DNA of 64,000 nucleotides from NCBI RefSeq assembly GCF_002104765.1, contig NZ_NCXM01000029.1:26811-90810 (forward strand), in the 5' to 3' direction. A program made the position numbers and the translations under genes. Below are positions 17,565 through 26,462 of this stretch, piece by piece (within the stretch, counting starts at the first letter, position 1; each line of letters begins with the position of its first letter). This DNA is from Mycolicibacterium vulneris. Its GTDB lineage: Bacteria > Actinomycetota > Actinomycetes > Mycobacteriales > Mycobacteriaceae. Below the pieces are notes generated by a model. The model worked only from the letters and a program-made list of their open reading frames with translations, was not told the origin of the DNA and made no database searches.

Positions 17565-20342
17565 CTAGCTGTCGGGAGGAGCTCCTCCCGACAAATCGCT
17601 GAGTTGGTTGTATCGCGCAAGTACGCGCTCCAGCGCGGATTGGAGACGATCGCGATGTGCGGGCAGCGTAGGGATCACCCGGTGGAGTTCTCGGCCAACT
17701 TTCTTCAAGGCTTCGTGCATGGATAGAAGTACGTAGTTGGCGTGCACGCTGGTGGAGACGAGAGCGTCAGTCGCGGCTAGCGCATTGTCGATATCGTCAG
17801 TATGGAGTTGGCACACGATCATCAACGCGTCGAGGAGCACGCCGTTTTCGATTGACTCATTGGCTTCCCGCCATAGGAGTACGTGACGAAGGAGTTCCTC
17901 AAACTGCCCCGCCTCGTAGAGACGATTCGCGAGATTGTTCTGTATCGCACCGCCAGGATTCGCAGAGGGGTCACTGTCCGCGATGCCGGCGAGTTCGGTC
18001 CGCGCTCCGGCTAATAGCGGCGAATTGCGGTGCAGATCGGTGCGATTGAGGTAGCTGAGGGTCTCGGCGGCGATTACGTAGCCGAACCTGCGTTTCGACT
18101 CGTCCGCGCTGGCTGTAGCTTCGCGAACCGCGACCAGGAGTGGGTTCACGAGTGTGGAGACCATCTCCGGGGCTGCCTCGCCGATGGATAGATCGCCGAT
18201 CATGTTGCTGAGAATCTTGGCTCGGATGAGTCGCGCATGTTGCTCATGCAGCCACGGCGCCAGGTCCTGTGTTGCGGCATGACCGAGTTCAAGTGCCTGC
18301 TGCAGCCTGCCACGACTCGCTGCGCACGTGCTGAGCTCGGCGCGCAGAAGTGCTTTTGCGTAGGTGAATACACGGAGACTCTGCCTCGACATCGATGATA
18401 ACGGCTCGTTCTCCGCGATGAGCGCCAGAAGATCATCGGCGTGGACGCGAAGCTGTTCGACTGCGAAGAATTCGCCTTGGTCGCGCAACTTTCCCAGCCA
18501 CCCGACAAGGAAGTACATGAATACGGTGCACTGGGACTCTAGATAGCCGTGGGGTACAGCGGCCAAGTATGACCGGCGGAGAATGTCGTGTACGAGGGGA
18601 TGGACCGCAACCGTCTCACTGACGGGTGTGCGGTTACCTTCCCCGTCGTTCACAACTCGCTGAGCGATGGACTGCGTGCGCAACGCAGACAGAACTCCCC
18701 GACGAACAGCTTGATCTACCTCGGTTGGTACCGGGAGGTTCGCAAGATCGACGTAGACTGATTCGTCTGTCGCCTGCAGAACGAAGTTGAGTGGCAACAG
18801 TTCTGGTGCAAGCAGACAGCCGATCTCCACGACGGCCCGCGCCGACCTGCCGTACACCTGCCCGGTTCGCGTGCCTTTTGCCAAGCTGCGGGCGGCATGC
18901 TGGATAGCTGCAAACGCCGTCGACGGGAAGCCGGGCGGTATCGATGCATCGTCGGCGAGCGCTTCCAAATCGCTGAAGTACTGCAAAGCCAACTCGTCGA
19001 GTTGACCCTCAGTGTTCTTGAAGTAGATCGCAGACATGCTCACAGCCAAGGGCACCAGACCCAAACGGACAACAATCTCGCGGATCGAATCGCGGGCACG
19101 GTCGAGATCTGCGGGCCCGATATCCGCATACGCTGCAAAGCAATCGATGGCTTCATCTTCGGTGAACTCAGCCACTTCGATAACCGGAGCAGTTGGCCAC
19201 CAGTTGAGACTGTTATTGGATGCGACGATAATCGAGCCGTAACCTCGCGACGGGATGTATTCCTCGATATCTGTGCGGTTTTGGAGTCCATCGAAGATGA
19301 GCAACCAAGGGCCCGGGTGGCGGCCGAGGATGCCGGCGAACACCGGCCCGATTGTCGTGCCACCTGGGACGGTCTCGTTCAACTGCTCAATCAGATTGCG
19401 GATCTGCGGTTCGATGAAGTCAACGTCGCGACAGTCGACCCAACATATGAACGCGTACGAGATGGCTTCAATATGGCAATAGTCCGATGCAAGAACGGTT
19501 TTCCCGTTTCCTGTCCGGCCCGCTAACACCACGCGAGAAGGAGTCGACACTTCCTTCGTAAGGTCGAGATGGCTTTGAATCTCATTGAGGTAGCCCAGCC
19601 TGGGAACGGTCGACAGATAGTTGGGGATGTTGGTAATCGGTAAGCCCCAATCAAATCCGCCGGCGACTTGCGCGATCGCTGCGTCCGGCATGACGAGCTT
19701 GTCGAGGAGATCGAGGGCGGAAATTCTGCTTGGTTCTGTCCCCGCCGCAGCGCTGAAGATGAAGTCGACAAGGATCGAGACCAGCAGCTGGCAGGTGACG
19801 GTGCCTGGCGAGCGTCCACGCTCCACGCGGAAACCTTTGATCAACTCCGTGATTGAGTCGAACAACTCAGCCGTGCTTCGCGAGTCGAAGATGATGCGCG
19901 GTTCCGCAGCTCCAACAGGTGCCTGCGGGCCCGACGGCCAGGTGTACTCCGTCCGGCTCGCATAGGTCGTTTGCTCTATCGCCGCGTCGGCCAGGACGGG
20001 CGAGAGGGGCTTGTTCGTGAGCAGAATTCTCTCTTCAGCGGGGTGGATCACAAGTCGGTCGAAGACTTCTCCCGCAGCAGCCGGTTGCAGTGGGTGATCA
20101 TCGGGCTCAGAGGACGACTTCACCTGCACGTTGTGCGATGGCTCGTCGTCGATCTCGACCGCGAAGTCGACTACATCGTCGTCTTTGCCATCGTCCTTCC
20201 TATGCAGCGGCTCGATCACCAGCGTCGTGTGCGGTATCAGAGCGAGGTTATTTCGAAGGAAGCCCAAGACGTATTCGGCCGTTACGAGGTACTGGTACCT
20301 GAGACCGAAGGCTGCGATACCACCGCCGCCCAACGCGACCAT
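17565..20342 (-). CDS. nuclease-STAND NTPase-TPR protein (Avs/NLR-like antiphage candidate)
   Basis: A 925-residue three-part protein. Residues about 1-120 resemble the Cap4/DUF4297 PD-(D/E)XK nuclease: GGIAAFGLRYQYL, then E44, VVDFAV (D59) and VQVKSS (Q73, K75). Residues about 230-450 form an NB-ARC/STAND ATPase: P-loop GRTGNGKT (275-282), Walker B LLIFDGLQN (347-355), and RLGLVPLAVSMSA as the GLPLA-type motif. The rest is helical, TPR-like, the usual sensor part. Proteins of this design (Avs/bacterial NLRs) recognise phage proteins and then cut DNA. Start ATG 20342 has GGGGAG 4 nt upstream; GTG 20390 is possible. It is alone on its strand, convergent with the TA pair. No close family could be checked. 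Confidence 0.82.
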   Translation of the reverse strand: MVALGGGGIAAFGLRYQYLVTAEYVLGFLRNNLALIPHTTLVIEPLHRKDDGKDDDVVDFAVEIDDEPSHNVQVKSSSEPDDHPLQPAAAGEVFDRLVIHPAEERILLTNKPLSPVLADAAIEQTTYASRTEYTWPSGPQAPVGAAEPRIIFDSRSTAELFDSITELIKGFRVERGRSPGTVTCQLLVSILVDFIFSAAAGTEPSRISALDLLDKLVMPDAAIAQVAGGFDWGLPITNIPNYLSTVPRLGYLNEIQSHLDLTKEVSTPSRVVLAGRTGNGKTVLASDYCHIEAISYAFICWVDCRDVDFIEPQIRNLIEQLNETVPGGTTIGPVFAGILGRHPGPWLLIFDGLQNRTDIEEYIPSRGYGSIIVASNNSLNWWPTAPVIEVAEFTEDEAIDCFAAYADIGPADLDRARDSIREIVVRLGLVPLAVSMSAIYFKNTEGQLDELALQYFSDLEALADDASIPPGFPSTAFAAIQHAARSLAKGTRTGQVYGRSARAVVEIGCLLAPELLPLNFVLQATDESVYVDLANLPVPTEVDQAVRRGVLSALRTQSIAQRVVNDGEGNRTPVSETVAVHPLVHDILRRSYLAAVPHGYLESQCTVFMYFLVGWLGKLRDQGEFFAVEQLRVHADDLLALIAENEPLSSMSRQSLRVFTYAKALLRAELSTCAASRGRLQQALELGHAATQDLAPWLHEQHARLIRAKILSNMIGDLSIGEAAPEMVSTLVNPLLVAVREATASADESKRRFGYVIAAETLSYLNRTDLHRNSPLLAGARTELAGIADSDPSANPGGAIQNNLANRLYEAGQFEELLRHVLLWREANESIENGVLLDALMIVCQLHTDDIDNALAATDALVSTSVHANYVLLSMHEALKKVGRELHRVIPTLPAHRDRLQSALERVLARYNQLSDLSGGAPPDS
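17570..17593. terminator. 24-bp perfect palindrome between convergent genes
   Basis: TGTCGGGAGGAG followed directly by its complement CTCCTCCCGACA. It overlaps the last codons of the STAND gene and lies 38 bp past the nucleotidyltransferase stop. It is placed to act as a bidirectional terminator, though there is no loop spacer or U-tract. Confidence 0.45.
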
Positions 20343-20686
20343 TCTGCTCCCCGTCGTTGTCAGGTACTTGGTCGCCAGACTATCCACCACAGTCCGGCTG
20401 AACCTTTACGTCCGCCAGTGTCACCAGGACGCGGCGCATTGAATCGCGGTGAGTCCGGAGACATGTCGAAGCAATTCACGGTCCTCTTGAATCCGTTACT
20501 AATCGGCAGGTCTGATCGCCTGCGACCTCGGTGGTCGCAGTGGTGAGTTCTTCGCGGCGGTGCTTTCGCCGCCGGCGTTAGTTGTGGGGGTCCGTGTCGG
20601 TGTCGAGTGGACGTAAGCAACCACGAAAAATCCGCTCCGATGCAGTTCGGAGCTGATTTACGGACACTGCCAGCTAACAAGATTGT
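20343..20686. other. upstream region of the STAND gene
   Basis: It contains the hairpin TGCGACC-N5-GGTCGCA (20521-20539) and a second GC hairpin near 20551-20571. No ORF is supported. The promoter for the leftward STAND gene must lie here or just to the right. Confidence 0.45.
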
Positions 20687-20735
20687 GTCCGAGGGGGACT
20701 TGGCCATCTGCGACACGGGTCGAGACCTTTCAACT
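20687..20735. repeat. att-like site 2
   Basis: GTCCGAGGGGGACT (20687-20700, one G shorter than the tRNA copy), followed by an arm (CCATCTGCGACACGGG...TTTCAACTG) homologous to that after site 1. Left of the core there is no integrase end. It marks the probable left end (attL) of the 21-kb AICE whose right end is the tRNA at 41757. Confidence 0.68.
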
Positions 20736-21336
20736 GAGTCTGACCTGACCAGTCGAGTTTGCGACGTGAGTCATCGGGCGTGCAGTGGATGCAAGCGTAG
20801 CGATCTCTCGTGCTGTTGCAGAGGGGGCGCACCGCTGCCACAACCGTGAGCATGGGCGTAGCTTCCCGAATCAGGGCGCCGACGCCGGTCCTTGATCAGA
20901 CAAACGGACTTCAGATCGTCCTCGGGAAGGTCCGCCCGTTCCGCCTCGCCGAGGCTCATCTACAGACCTCTAATCATTGCTCAGCATCAGTAATCACTGC
21001 TCAGCATCAGGCGGTCTGACGGGTCACGTCGGGTCGGTTCGGGGTCGAAAAGATCAGGAGGTGGGGCCACATCCGTTTACGGACATAGACATGTCGGCTC
21101 GGTGAGCTACGAAGAATCATGCATTTGACATGAATTATCTCTGTTGCTAGGAACAGATTATCGCGACCAGCCAGATCACACTCGGAGCGCAAAGCCAGTG
21201 TCGAAAAGTGCAAACTATGTCGGGAGCTCGACAAAGATGGTGACGATTCCGATGTGCTACGTGACCCCGGAGGCTTCGCCGCGCCCACACGCCAGCCCAG
21301 ACAGAGGCTTCTGCGGTGCGGGCAGGAGGTTGTGAA
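20736..21336. other. 600 bp without a supported gene
   Basis: No ORF with family features on either strand. A small direct repeat (TAATCATTGCTCAGCATCAG / TAATCACTGCTCAGCATCAG) lies at about 20971-21010. AGGAGG at 21324-21329 serves the PAS frame. Confidence 0.4.
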
Positions 21337-21860
21337 GTGGTTGACGACTTCGATGACGCCGCTGTGGTGGCTGGCACGGCGCAGCGGGTCGGTCGGTTCC
21401 GGTTTTTCCTTGATGGCCAGCGCTGGGAGTGGTCAAAGGCGGTTGCCCGGATGCATGGCTATGAGCCGAGAACGGTGACACCGACCACCGAGCTGCTCCT
21501 GCTGCACAAACATCCCGACGATCGCCAGCAAGTCACGGCTGTTTTGGATCGGGTGCTGCAGGGGGAGCCCTTTAACAGTCGGCACCGCATCATTGACACG
21601 GCCGGGCATACCCGCTTTGTGGTCGTGGTGGGTGACAGCATGGTCGACGAGTCGGGTTCGGTCATCGGCACTTCGGGGTTTTACCTGGATGTCACCACGG
21701 GCGATTCGGGAGGACATCACCACGACGATCTCGGAGACGGCGGTTGCGCGGGGGCAGATTAATCAGGCCCACACAGGTGTTCATCGTCGCCTACGGCGCT
21801 CGGGCCGCGCGCCTTCGATATCTTGGTGGCTGTTCCCAGGCGACCAACATCAAATTTCGA
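21337..21860 (+). pseudogene. PAS-ANTAR regulator, frameshifted
   Basis: The PAS half is intact: DDFDDAAVVAGTAQRVGRF, FFLDGQRWEWSKAVARMHGYEP, TELLLLHKHPDDR and a C-terminal GTSGFYLDVT. The frame then breaks at about 21700. The next stretch (REDITTTISETAVARGQINQA) is in another frame, and the ANTAR-like VFIVAYGARAARLRYLG with SQATNIK in a third. Intact relatives are PAS plus ANTAR proteins that bind RNA hairpins to antiterminate. The start is GTG 21337 after AGGAGG. Confidence 0.75.
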
Positions 21861-22109
21861 CAATGGCGTGACCCTGCCCGATCGACTGGCCCGAGTCGAT
21901 CACGCACTGTTCAGCATCGACTTGCACCACCTGCGGCCCGTCCGACGCCTGCAGGGCCGTTCGACGTAGCCAGGTTCTCGGGAGACGACCGCCTACCGGC
22001 CCAGGCCGTGCTTTCAGCGCAAACCTGCCCTTACAGCTTGTGGAAGTTTTCCGCTTGTGTTATCAGAAATATATGTCTGCAGCCATCGATCGTTATCCCT
22101 GATCGGGAG

Positions 22110-22646
22110 GTGGAGTCCCAACACCGCAGTAACGGTGAACTGGCGTCGGCAGCGACGGCCTGGGCCGAAGATCTGCCCGCGGCGGCTCGCGCGGCAACAG
22201 AGGCTTTTGTTTATTTGATGCGCCAATACCGGGTGCGCCCCTATGACATCGCCACGACTTGTAGTTCACGATTCGCGGATCGCGACGCGCCGCCCGCAGG
22301 GCGCTCTCACTTTGAGATCGTGTGCCATTTCGACGTGGCGGCACCATTTTGGCCCTTGACCGCCGACGCCGATCAGGTCTGCGGTTACGCCATTAGCTCC
22401 GATGGGCACTGCATCCGGTATGAGCGAACGTCCTTCTCAATAAGCCCGTATGCCTTCGGGTTTATTGAGCAGCGGGCTGAATTCGCCCCCGGCTGCCGAG
22501 AAGTGATCCGCCGCGCGACAGCAAGCAACCCTGCCTTCGTGTGCAAGGTGCTGCCTGCCCGCTCCGCTGTTCATGTTATCGCGAAGTATCTGATTGATGC
22601 AGCAGTGACACTAATCGAACGCCGCGGGCCCTTGGCGGTCGAGTAA
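22110..22646 (+). CDS. hypothetical protein
   Basis: An open frame of about 178 residues beginning near GTG 22110, with GGGAG immediately upstream (too close for a good ribosome site). Visible features are an Ala-rich helix (AATAWAEDLPAAARAATEAF), YRVRPYDIATTC, FEIVCHFDVAAPFWPL and a hydrophobic C-terminal helix VIAKYLIDAAVTLI. The family is not recognised. The frame is open further upstream through the PAS-ANTAR debris, so the real start is uncertain and the gene may itself be a fragment. Confidence 0.4.
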   Translation: MESQHRSNGELASAATAWAEDLPAAARAATEAFVYLMRQYRVRPYDIATTCSSRFADRDAPPAGRSHFEIVCHFDVAAPFWPLTADADQVCGYAISSDGHCIRYERTSFSISPYAFGFIEQRAEFAPGCREVIRRATASNPAFVCKVLPARSAVHVIAKYLIDAAVTLIERRGPLAVE

Positions 22647-23016
22647 ATTATCGGGTGGGGTGCAGTGGGGCCAATGACCAGGCCGATTGGGTCGAGATGT
22701 GATCGGACAGCCTTACTTGCCGTCAACTTCTTTATGGCCGACATGTCGGCCGGCATGGGCCCGTTTTTGGTGTGGTGTTGCAGAGTCGTGGTTGGGGCAC
22801 CGCCGCTACCGGTATGGTGGTCACCCTGGGTGCCATTGTTGGCATGGTCGCGGTCGCACCGGCGGGAGCGCTGGTTGATGCGACCACGCGCAAGCGGGCC
22901 TGTGTCGTCGCCGTCGGCGCGTGCACGGTGACGGCCTCTGCGCTGATCCTCTCGGCGCGACAGTTTTGGGTCATCGGTGCTGCGCAGGCCGCCATGTGTA
23001 TTGCTGGGGTGACGAT

Positions 23017-24435
23017 GGTGGCGTCCGGAATCCGGTGTAAATGAGGCCGATGAAGGTTCTGGCTTCGGTGGTTGATGTGACGCCGTGGCGCTGGCGGTTT
23101 CGGTGGTGTTGTTTGGGCAGTCCTGGTTGTGCTGGGGTCGCAGTTGGCGGGGTGGTTGCAGCAGGCTGCGGCGTAGGTCTTGCAGTTGACGCAGCCCCGC
23201 GGGGGTCATGGCGAGGCCGCGCCAGCCGCGGGAGGCGCGGTCGAGGACAGCCCAGGCGATGCTGATGCAGCTGGTTTCTCCGGGGAAGCGGCCGATTACC
23301 TTTGCGCGGCGCCGTGTTTCACCGAAGGTGCGTTCGATGAAGTTCGAGTGGCGGATGCGGTGATGGTGTTCGGCCGGGAACCTCAGATAGGCGGTCAGGC
23401 CTTCGCGATCGGTCAGCACGATCTTCATCGCCGCCGGATACGTGGTGCCGTAACGCTCGGCGAACGCGGTCAGCCGGGCGTCGACGAGCTCGACCAGGCG
23501 CGGACCGGGCCCGGTGTTGACCTCGGCGGTGTCAAAGCAGGCCCAGTAGCCGTCGCGGATCTCGGCCTGCATCCCGGCGGGGATCTTGACCAGAATATTG
23601 CGTAGCCGGTGGATGAGGCAGCGTTGCCGCAGCGCGGCCGGCAAGACCTGCTCGATCGCGGCAATCAGGCCGGCCGCGCCGTCGGAGATGACCAGCAGCG
23701 GGCACCCCAAGCCCCTGTCGCGCAGGTCGGTCAAGAAATCGGCCCAGGCGTCGGTCGACTCGCCGGCACCAGGGGCCAGGCCGACGAAGACGGGTTTGCC
23801 GTCGGTGGTGATGCCCCAGCCGGCCAAGACCGGCTCGGCCGGCGAGCCAGGATGTATCCGGAAGAACGACGCATCCAAGAACAGGTAGTCCAGCACCACC
23901 TCGTCGAGCCTCCGCGCCGCCCAGCTGTCGTACTCGGTCTTGATCGCCTGGCATACCTCGACACCGTTGATTTCGAGATCGCGGCCTGATCACCGAGCGC
24001 GTCGGCCAGGGTGGCCTCCACATCGCGCACCGACAACCCCCGCACGAATGAGGCGATCACCAGCGACTCCAGTGCGTTGGTCTTGGTGACGTGCTTGCCG
24101 AACAATCGCGAAGCGAACGCGGTGGTCGTGTCACGCAGCTTAGGCCGCTCCAAAGTGACCGGGCCGGCGGTGGTCTTGACCGTCACCGGCTGATAGCCGT
24201 TGCGTGACCCGGGCTGGGCATCCGGTGCCGCGGCGGCGCGCTGGCAGCGCTCCCGGCCCAGGAACTCGGTCACCTCGGCCTCCAGCGCGGCCTGCATCAG
24301 CAACTGCGCGCCGAGGCGGGCCACCTCCTCCAAGATGTCGGGCAGCTCACGATCGGAGGCGAACAGCTCGTCGATCTTGGCGCGAACACGATCGGTCGGT
24401 GATACTCGTGCAGGCACGGGCGTAGGTCCTTTCAC
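23017..24435 (-). pseudogene. IS256-family transposase, frameshifted
   Basis: A mutator-type DDE transposase. The N-terminal part runs from GTG 24435 (ELPDILEEVARLGAQLLMQAALEAEV, ERPKLR, LVIASFVRGLSVRDVEATL). One base appears missing at about 23962, where STVSR should continue as VCQAIKTEYDSW. The C-terminal part is in another frame (LDEVVLDYLFLDASFF, VISDGAAGL, RQRCLIHRLRNIL, HRIRHSNFIERTFGETRRR). The C-terminal frame has no stop inside the element and reads out to 22571. Probably inactive. Confidence 0.82.
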
Positions 24436-24506
24436 TTCGATGACTTGGCGGTCTCGAAGCAGAACCTACGCCCGGCCCCCTTTTACACCGGCTTTCGGAC
24501 GCGACC
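23017..24506 (-). mobile_element. IS256-family insertion sequence
   Basis: An element of about 1.49 kb bounded by imperfect inverted repeats of about 25 bp. They are GGTGGCGTCCGG... (23017-23041) and, on the minus strand, GGTCGCGTCCGA... (24506-24482), both ending CCGGTGTAAA. No target duplication is evident. It carries one transposase gene, interrupted by a frameshift. It inserted into the MFS gene copy. Confidence 0.8.
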
Positions 24507-24679
24507 TCGCCCCGACAGTGATTGGCATCACCCTTGGTGTGGTGGGCCAGGCCGGGTTCACCGGCCAGAACGGTCGCGACCAGGCCTGGAATCACGCTGG
24601 CAATATGGCCGGTGCTGCGCTGTCGGGGCTGCTGGGCTGGCAGTTCGGGTACCCCGCGGTGTTTTGGTTGGCGGCGGCC

Positions 24680-24847
24680 GGCCACAGGCAGGTCGGTCAA
24701 TGGCCGCGTCACGGTGTCGCGATACCTGCCGTCGCGCCCACAGTCCGGACAACGCGGATTCCTCACCACGGGGGTGCAGAAGATCGTGGTCTGGGTGTCG
24801 TCGACGGCGGCGTCGGTGATCGTCACCCCCAACTCGATCGTGCGCAT
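24680..24847 (-). pseudogene. ISL3-family transposase, N-terminal remnant
   Basis: ATG 24847 opens MRTIELGVTITDAAVDDTQ, then NPRCPDCGRDGRYRDTVTRPLTDLPV, the zinc-finger start of ISL3 transposases. The similarity stops at about 24680, where the MFS fragment begins. Only about 55 residues remain. Confidence 0.7.
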
Positions 24848-25223
24848 GATCGTGTCGGCAACAACAGAGCGCGGGCAGGCATTGGCCTCGCGCAACGGGT
24901 CCCCTCGGTGGTGTTGGTGGAGCTTGGTGTAGGAACCCGCATCGTCACCCACCGAGGGCCCGCCTCAGCTCACCGACACGACACCCTTCCCCAGCGTTCC
25001 GCTAACCACCGGTGCACGCTCGATCACGAAGAGCCGGTTTGGCCGCGGCGCCAGCTCGTGAGTGGTGCTGGCTAACGCTGATTCGTCTCGCGATCGGTGG
25101 TGATCGCGCTCGGCTTTTAGGCACTCAGCAACGGGCCTCGTTGCGGCCGTCGTCGTGTGTGTGGCGGGCGGGGTGTCGGTGACGGTTGGGGTGTGTGGCG
25201 GGCGCGTGCACAGCGGGCCATAA
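24848..25223. other. intergenic region upstream of the CIRCE site
   Basis: No gene is supported. It is GC-rich with GTGTGTGGCGGGCG repeated at about 25157 and 25191. CATAAT at 25219-25224 is a possible -10 box touching the CIRCE element. Confidence 0.4.
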
Positions 25224-25250
25224 TTAGCACTCAAGGAATCGAAGTGCTAA
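25224..25250 (+). promoter_or_regulatory. CIRCE element (HrcA operator)
   Basis: TTAGCACTC-N9-AAGTGCTAA, matching the CIRCE consensus TTAGCACTC-N9-GAGTGCTAA with a single mismatch and the exact 9-9-9 geometry. It lies 33 bp before the GTG of the glycosyltransferase gene. This predicts HrcA repression with release under heat or protein-folding stress. Confidence 0.88.
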
Positions 25251-25283
25251 CGCTTGTGGATGTTGGGAAAGGAGGAAATCCGA

Positions 25284-26462
25284 GTGCGCAGCATCGATTT
25301 CGTGCAGGGTGTGTCGACGCATTCTCGGCCCGATGGTCGGGCCCGGCGGTTGCGGATTGTGCAGGTGGCGCCGCCGTATTTCGACGTTCCGCCGAAGGGC
25401 TATGGGGGTGTGGAGGCGGTGCTTGCTGATCTTGTGGATGCTTTGGTTGCTCGTGGGCATGAGGTGACGGTGTTGGGGGCTGGTGAGTCGGGCACGGCGG
25501 CGCGGTTTGTGTCGTTGTGGGATCGCACGATTCCGGATCGGCTTGGTGAGCCCTATCCGGAGGTCATGCATGCATTGAAGGTTCGTAACGCCGTCGCGGA
25601 CCTCGCGGCGGATCAGGGCGTCGATATCGTGCACGATCACACCTTTGCCGGTGTGCTCAACGTGCCCGTCTACCGGGGGCTGGGCTTGACGACGGTGGTG
25701 ACGGTGCACGGCCCCATTGATGCCGATCTGTACCCGTACTATCGCGGATTGGGTGCAGACGTGGCGTTGGTGGCGATCAGCGATCGCCAGCGCGAATTGG
25801 CCCCGGACCTGAATTGGGTTGGGCGCGTGCATAACGCGCTGGAGGTCGAGCAGTGGCCGTTTGAAACCGACAAGGGCGACTATGCGTTGTTCTTGGGCCG
25901 TTTCGCCCCGTATAAGGGTGCGCACCTGGCCGTGCAGGCCGCCCACGAGGCGGGCGTGCCGCTGGTGTTGGCGGGCAAGTGCTCGGAAGCGTCGGAGAAG
26001 GCCTACTTCGATCAGCGGGTGCGTCCGCTGCTGACCGGCAGCGATCACGTGTTCGGTGAGGCTGACGCGGTCAGCAAGCGCAAGCTGCTCGCCGGTGCGC
26101 GGTGTTTACTGTTTCCGGTTCAGTGGGAGGAACCGTTTGGGATCGTGATGATCGAGGCGATGGCCTGTGGCACGCCAGTGGTGGCGTTGCGCGGCGGAGC
26201 GGTGGCTGAGGTTCTCATCGATGGAGTCACCGGTGTGATTTGTGAGCAGCCGGCTGAGCTGCCGGCCGCGATCGAGCGGGCGGGCAGTCTTGACCCGCAC
26301 GCGTGTCGTCGGCATGTCGCGGCGAACTTCGATGTGGCGCAGTTGGGTTCGGGCTACGAGCGGATCTATCGCCGGCTGCTGTACGGCGAAGAGATTACTC
26401 GGGCGGCGAGCAACCCGATATCCCGGCGGCGTGAGTCGACGGATGAGATGGTCACCGCATGA
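25284..26462 (+). CDS. GT4-family glycosyltransferase
   Basis: A 392-residue GT-B glycosyltransferase. The N-terminal domain has APPYFDVPPKGYGGVEAVLADL and HDHTFAGVLN; the nucleotide-sugar domain has YALFLGRFAPYKGAHLAVQAA, FPVQWEEPFGIVMIEAMACGTPVV (the E-x7-E motif) and ALRGGAVAEV. GTG 25284 has a perfect AAAGGAGG site 8 nt upstream. It overlaps the glucosidase gene by 4 nt (ATGA). With the CIRCE operator and a debranching-type partner, a stress-induced glycan or glucoside (glycogen, trehalose or glucosylglycerate type) is suggested but not shown. Confidence 0.88.
   Translation: MRSIDFVQGVSTHSRPDGRARRLRIVQVAPPYFDVPPKGYGGVEAVLADLVDALVARGHEVTVLGAGESGTAARFVSLWDRTIPDRLGEPYPEVMHALKVRNAVADLAADQGVDIVHDHTFAGVLNVPVYRGLGLTTVVTVHGPIDADLYPYYRGLGADVALVAISDRQRELAPDLNWVGRVHNALEVEQWPFETDKGDYALFLGRFAPYKGAHLAVQAAHEAGVPLVLAGKCSEASEKAYFDQRVRPLLTGSDHVFGEADAVSKRKLLAGARCLLFPVQWEEPFGIVMIEAMACGTPVVALRGGAVAEVLIDGVTGVICEQPAELPAAIERAGSLDPHACRRHVAANFDVAQLGSGYERIYRRLLYGEEITRAASNPISRRRESTDEMVTA

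Larger units (their letters stand above)
22684..24680 (+). pseudogene. MFS transporter copy, broken by an insertion sequence
   Basis: Two pieces match the intact MFS gene at 29618-30874. The left piece (22684-23016) has RTALLAVNFFMADMSAGMGPFL, a frameshift, then GMVVTLGAIVGMVAVAPAGALVDATTRKRAC. The right piece (24507-24680) has LAPTVIGITLGVVGQAGFTGQNGR and GNMAGAALSGLLGW. The IS256-family element lies exactly between AMI and AP of the aligned protein. The 3' half is lost at the ISL3 remnant. Confidence 0.85.

Noticed and set aside
23009..24514. 8-bp target duplication of the IS256-family element
   Set aside because: The flanking 8-mers do not match after the inverted repeats are extended, so none is claimed.
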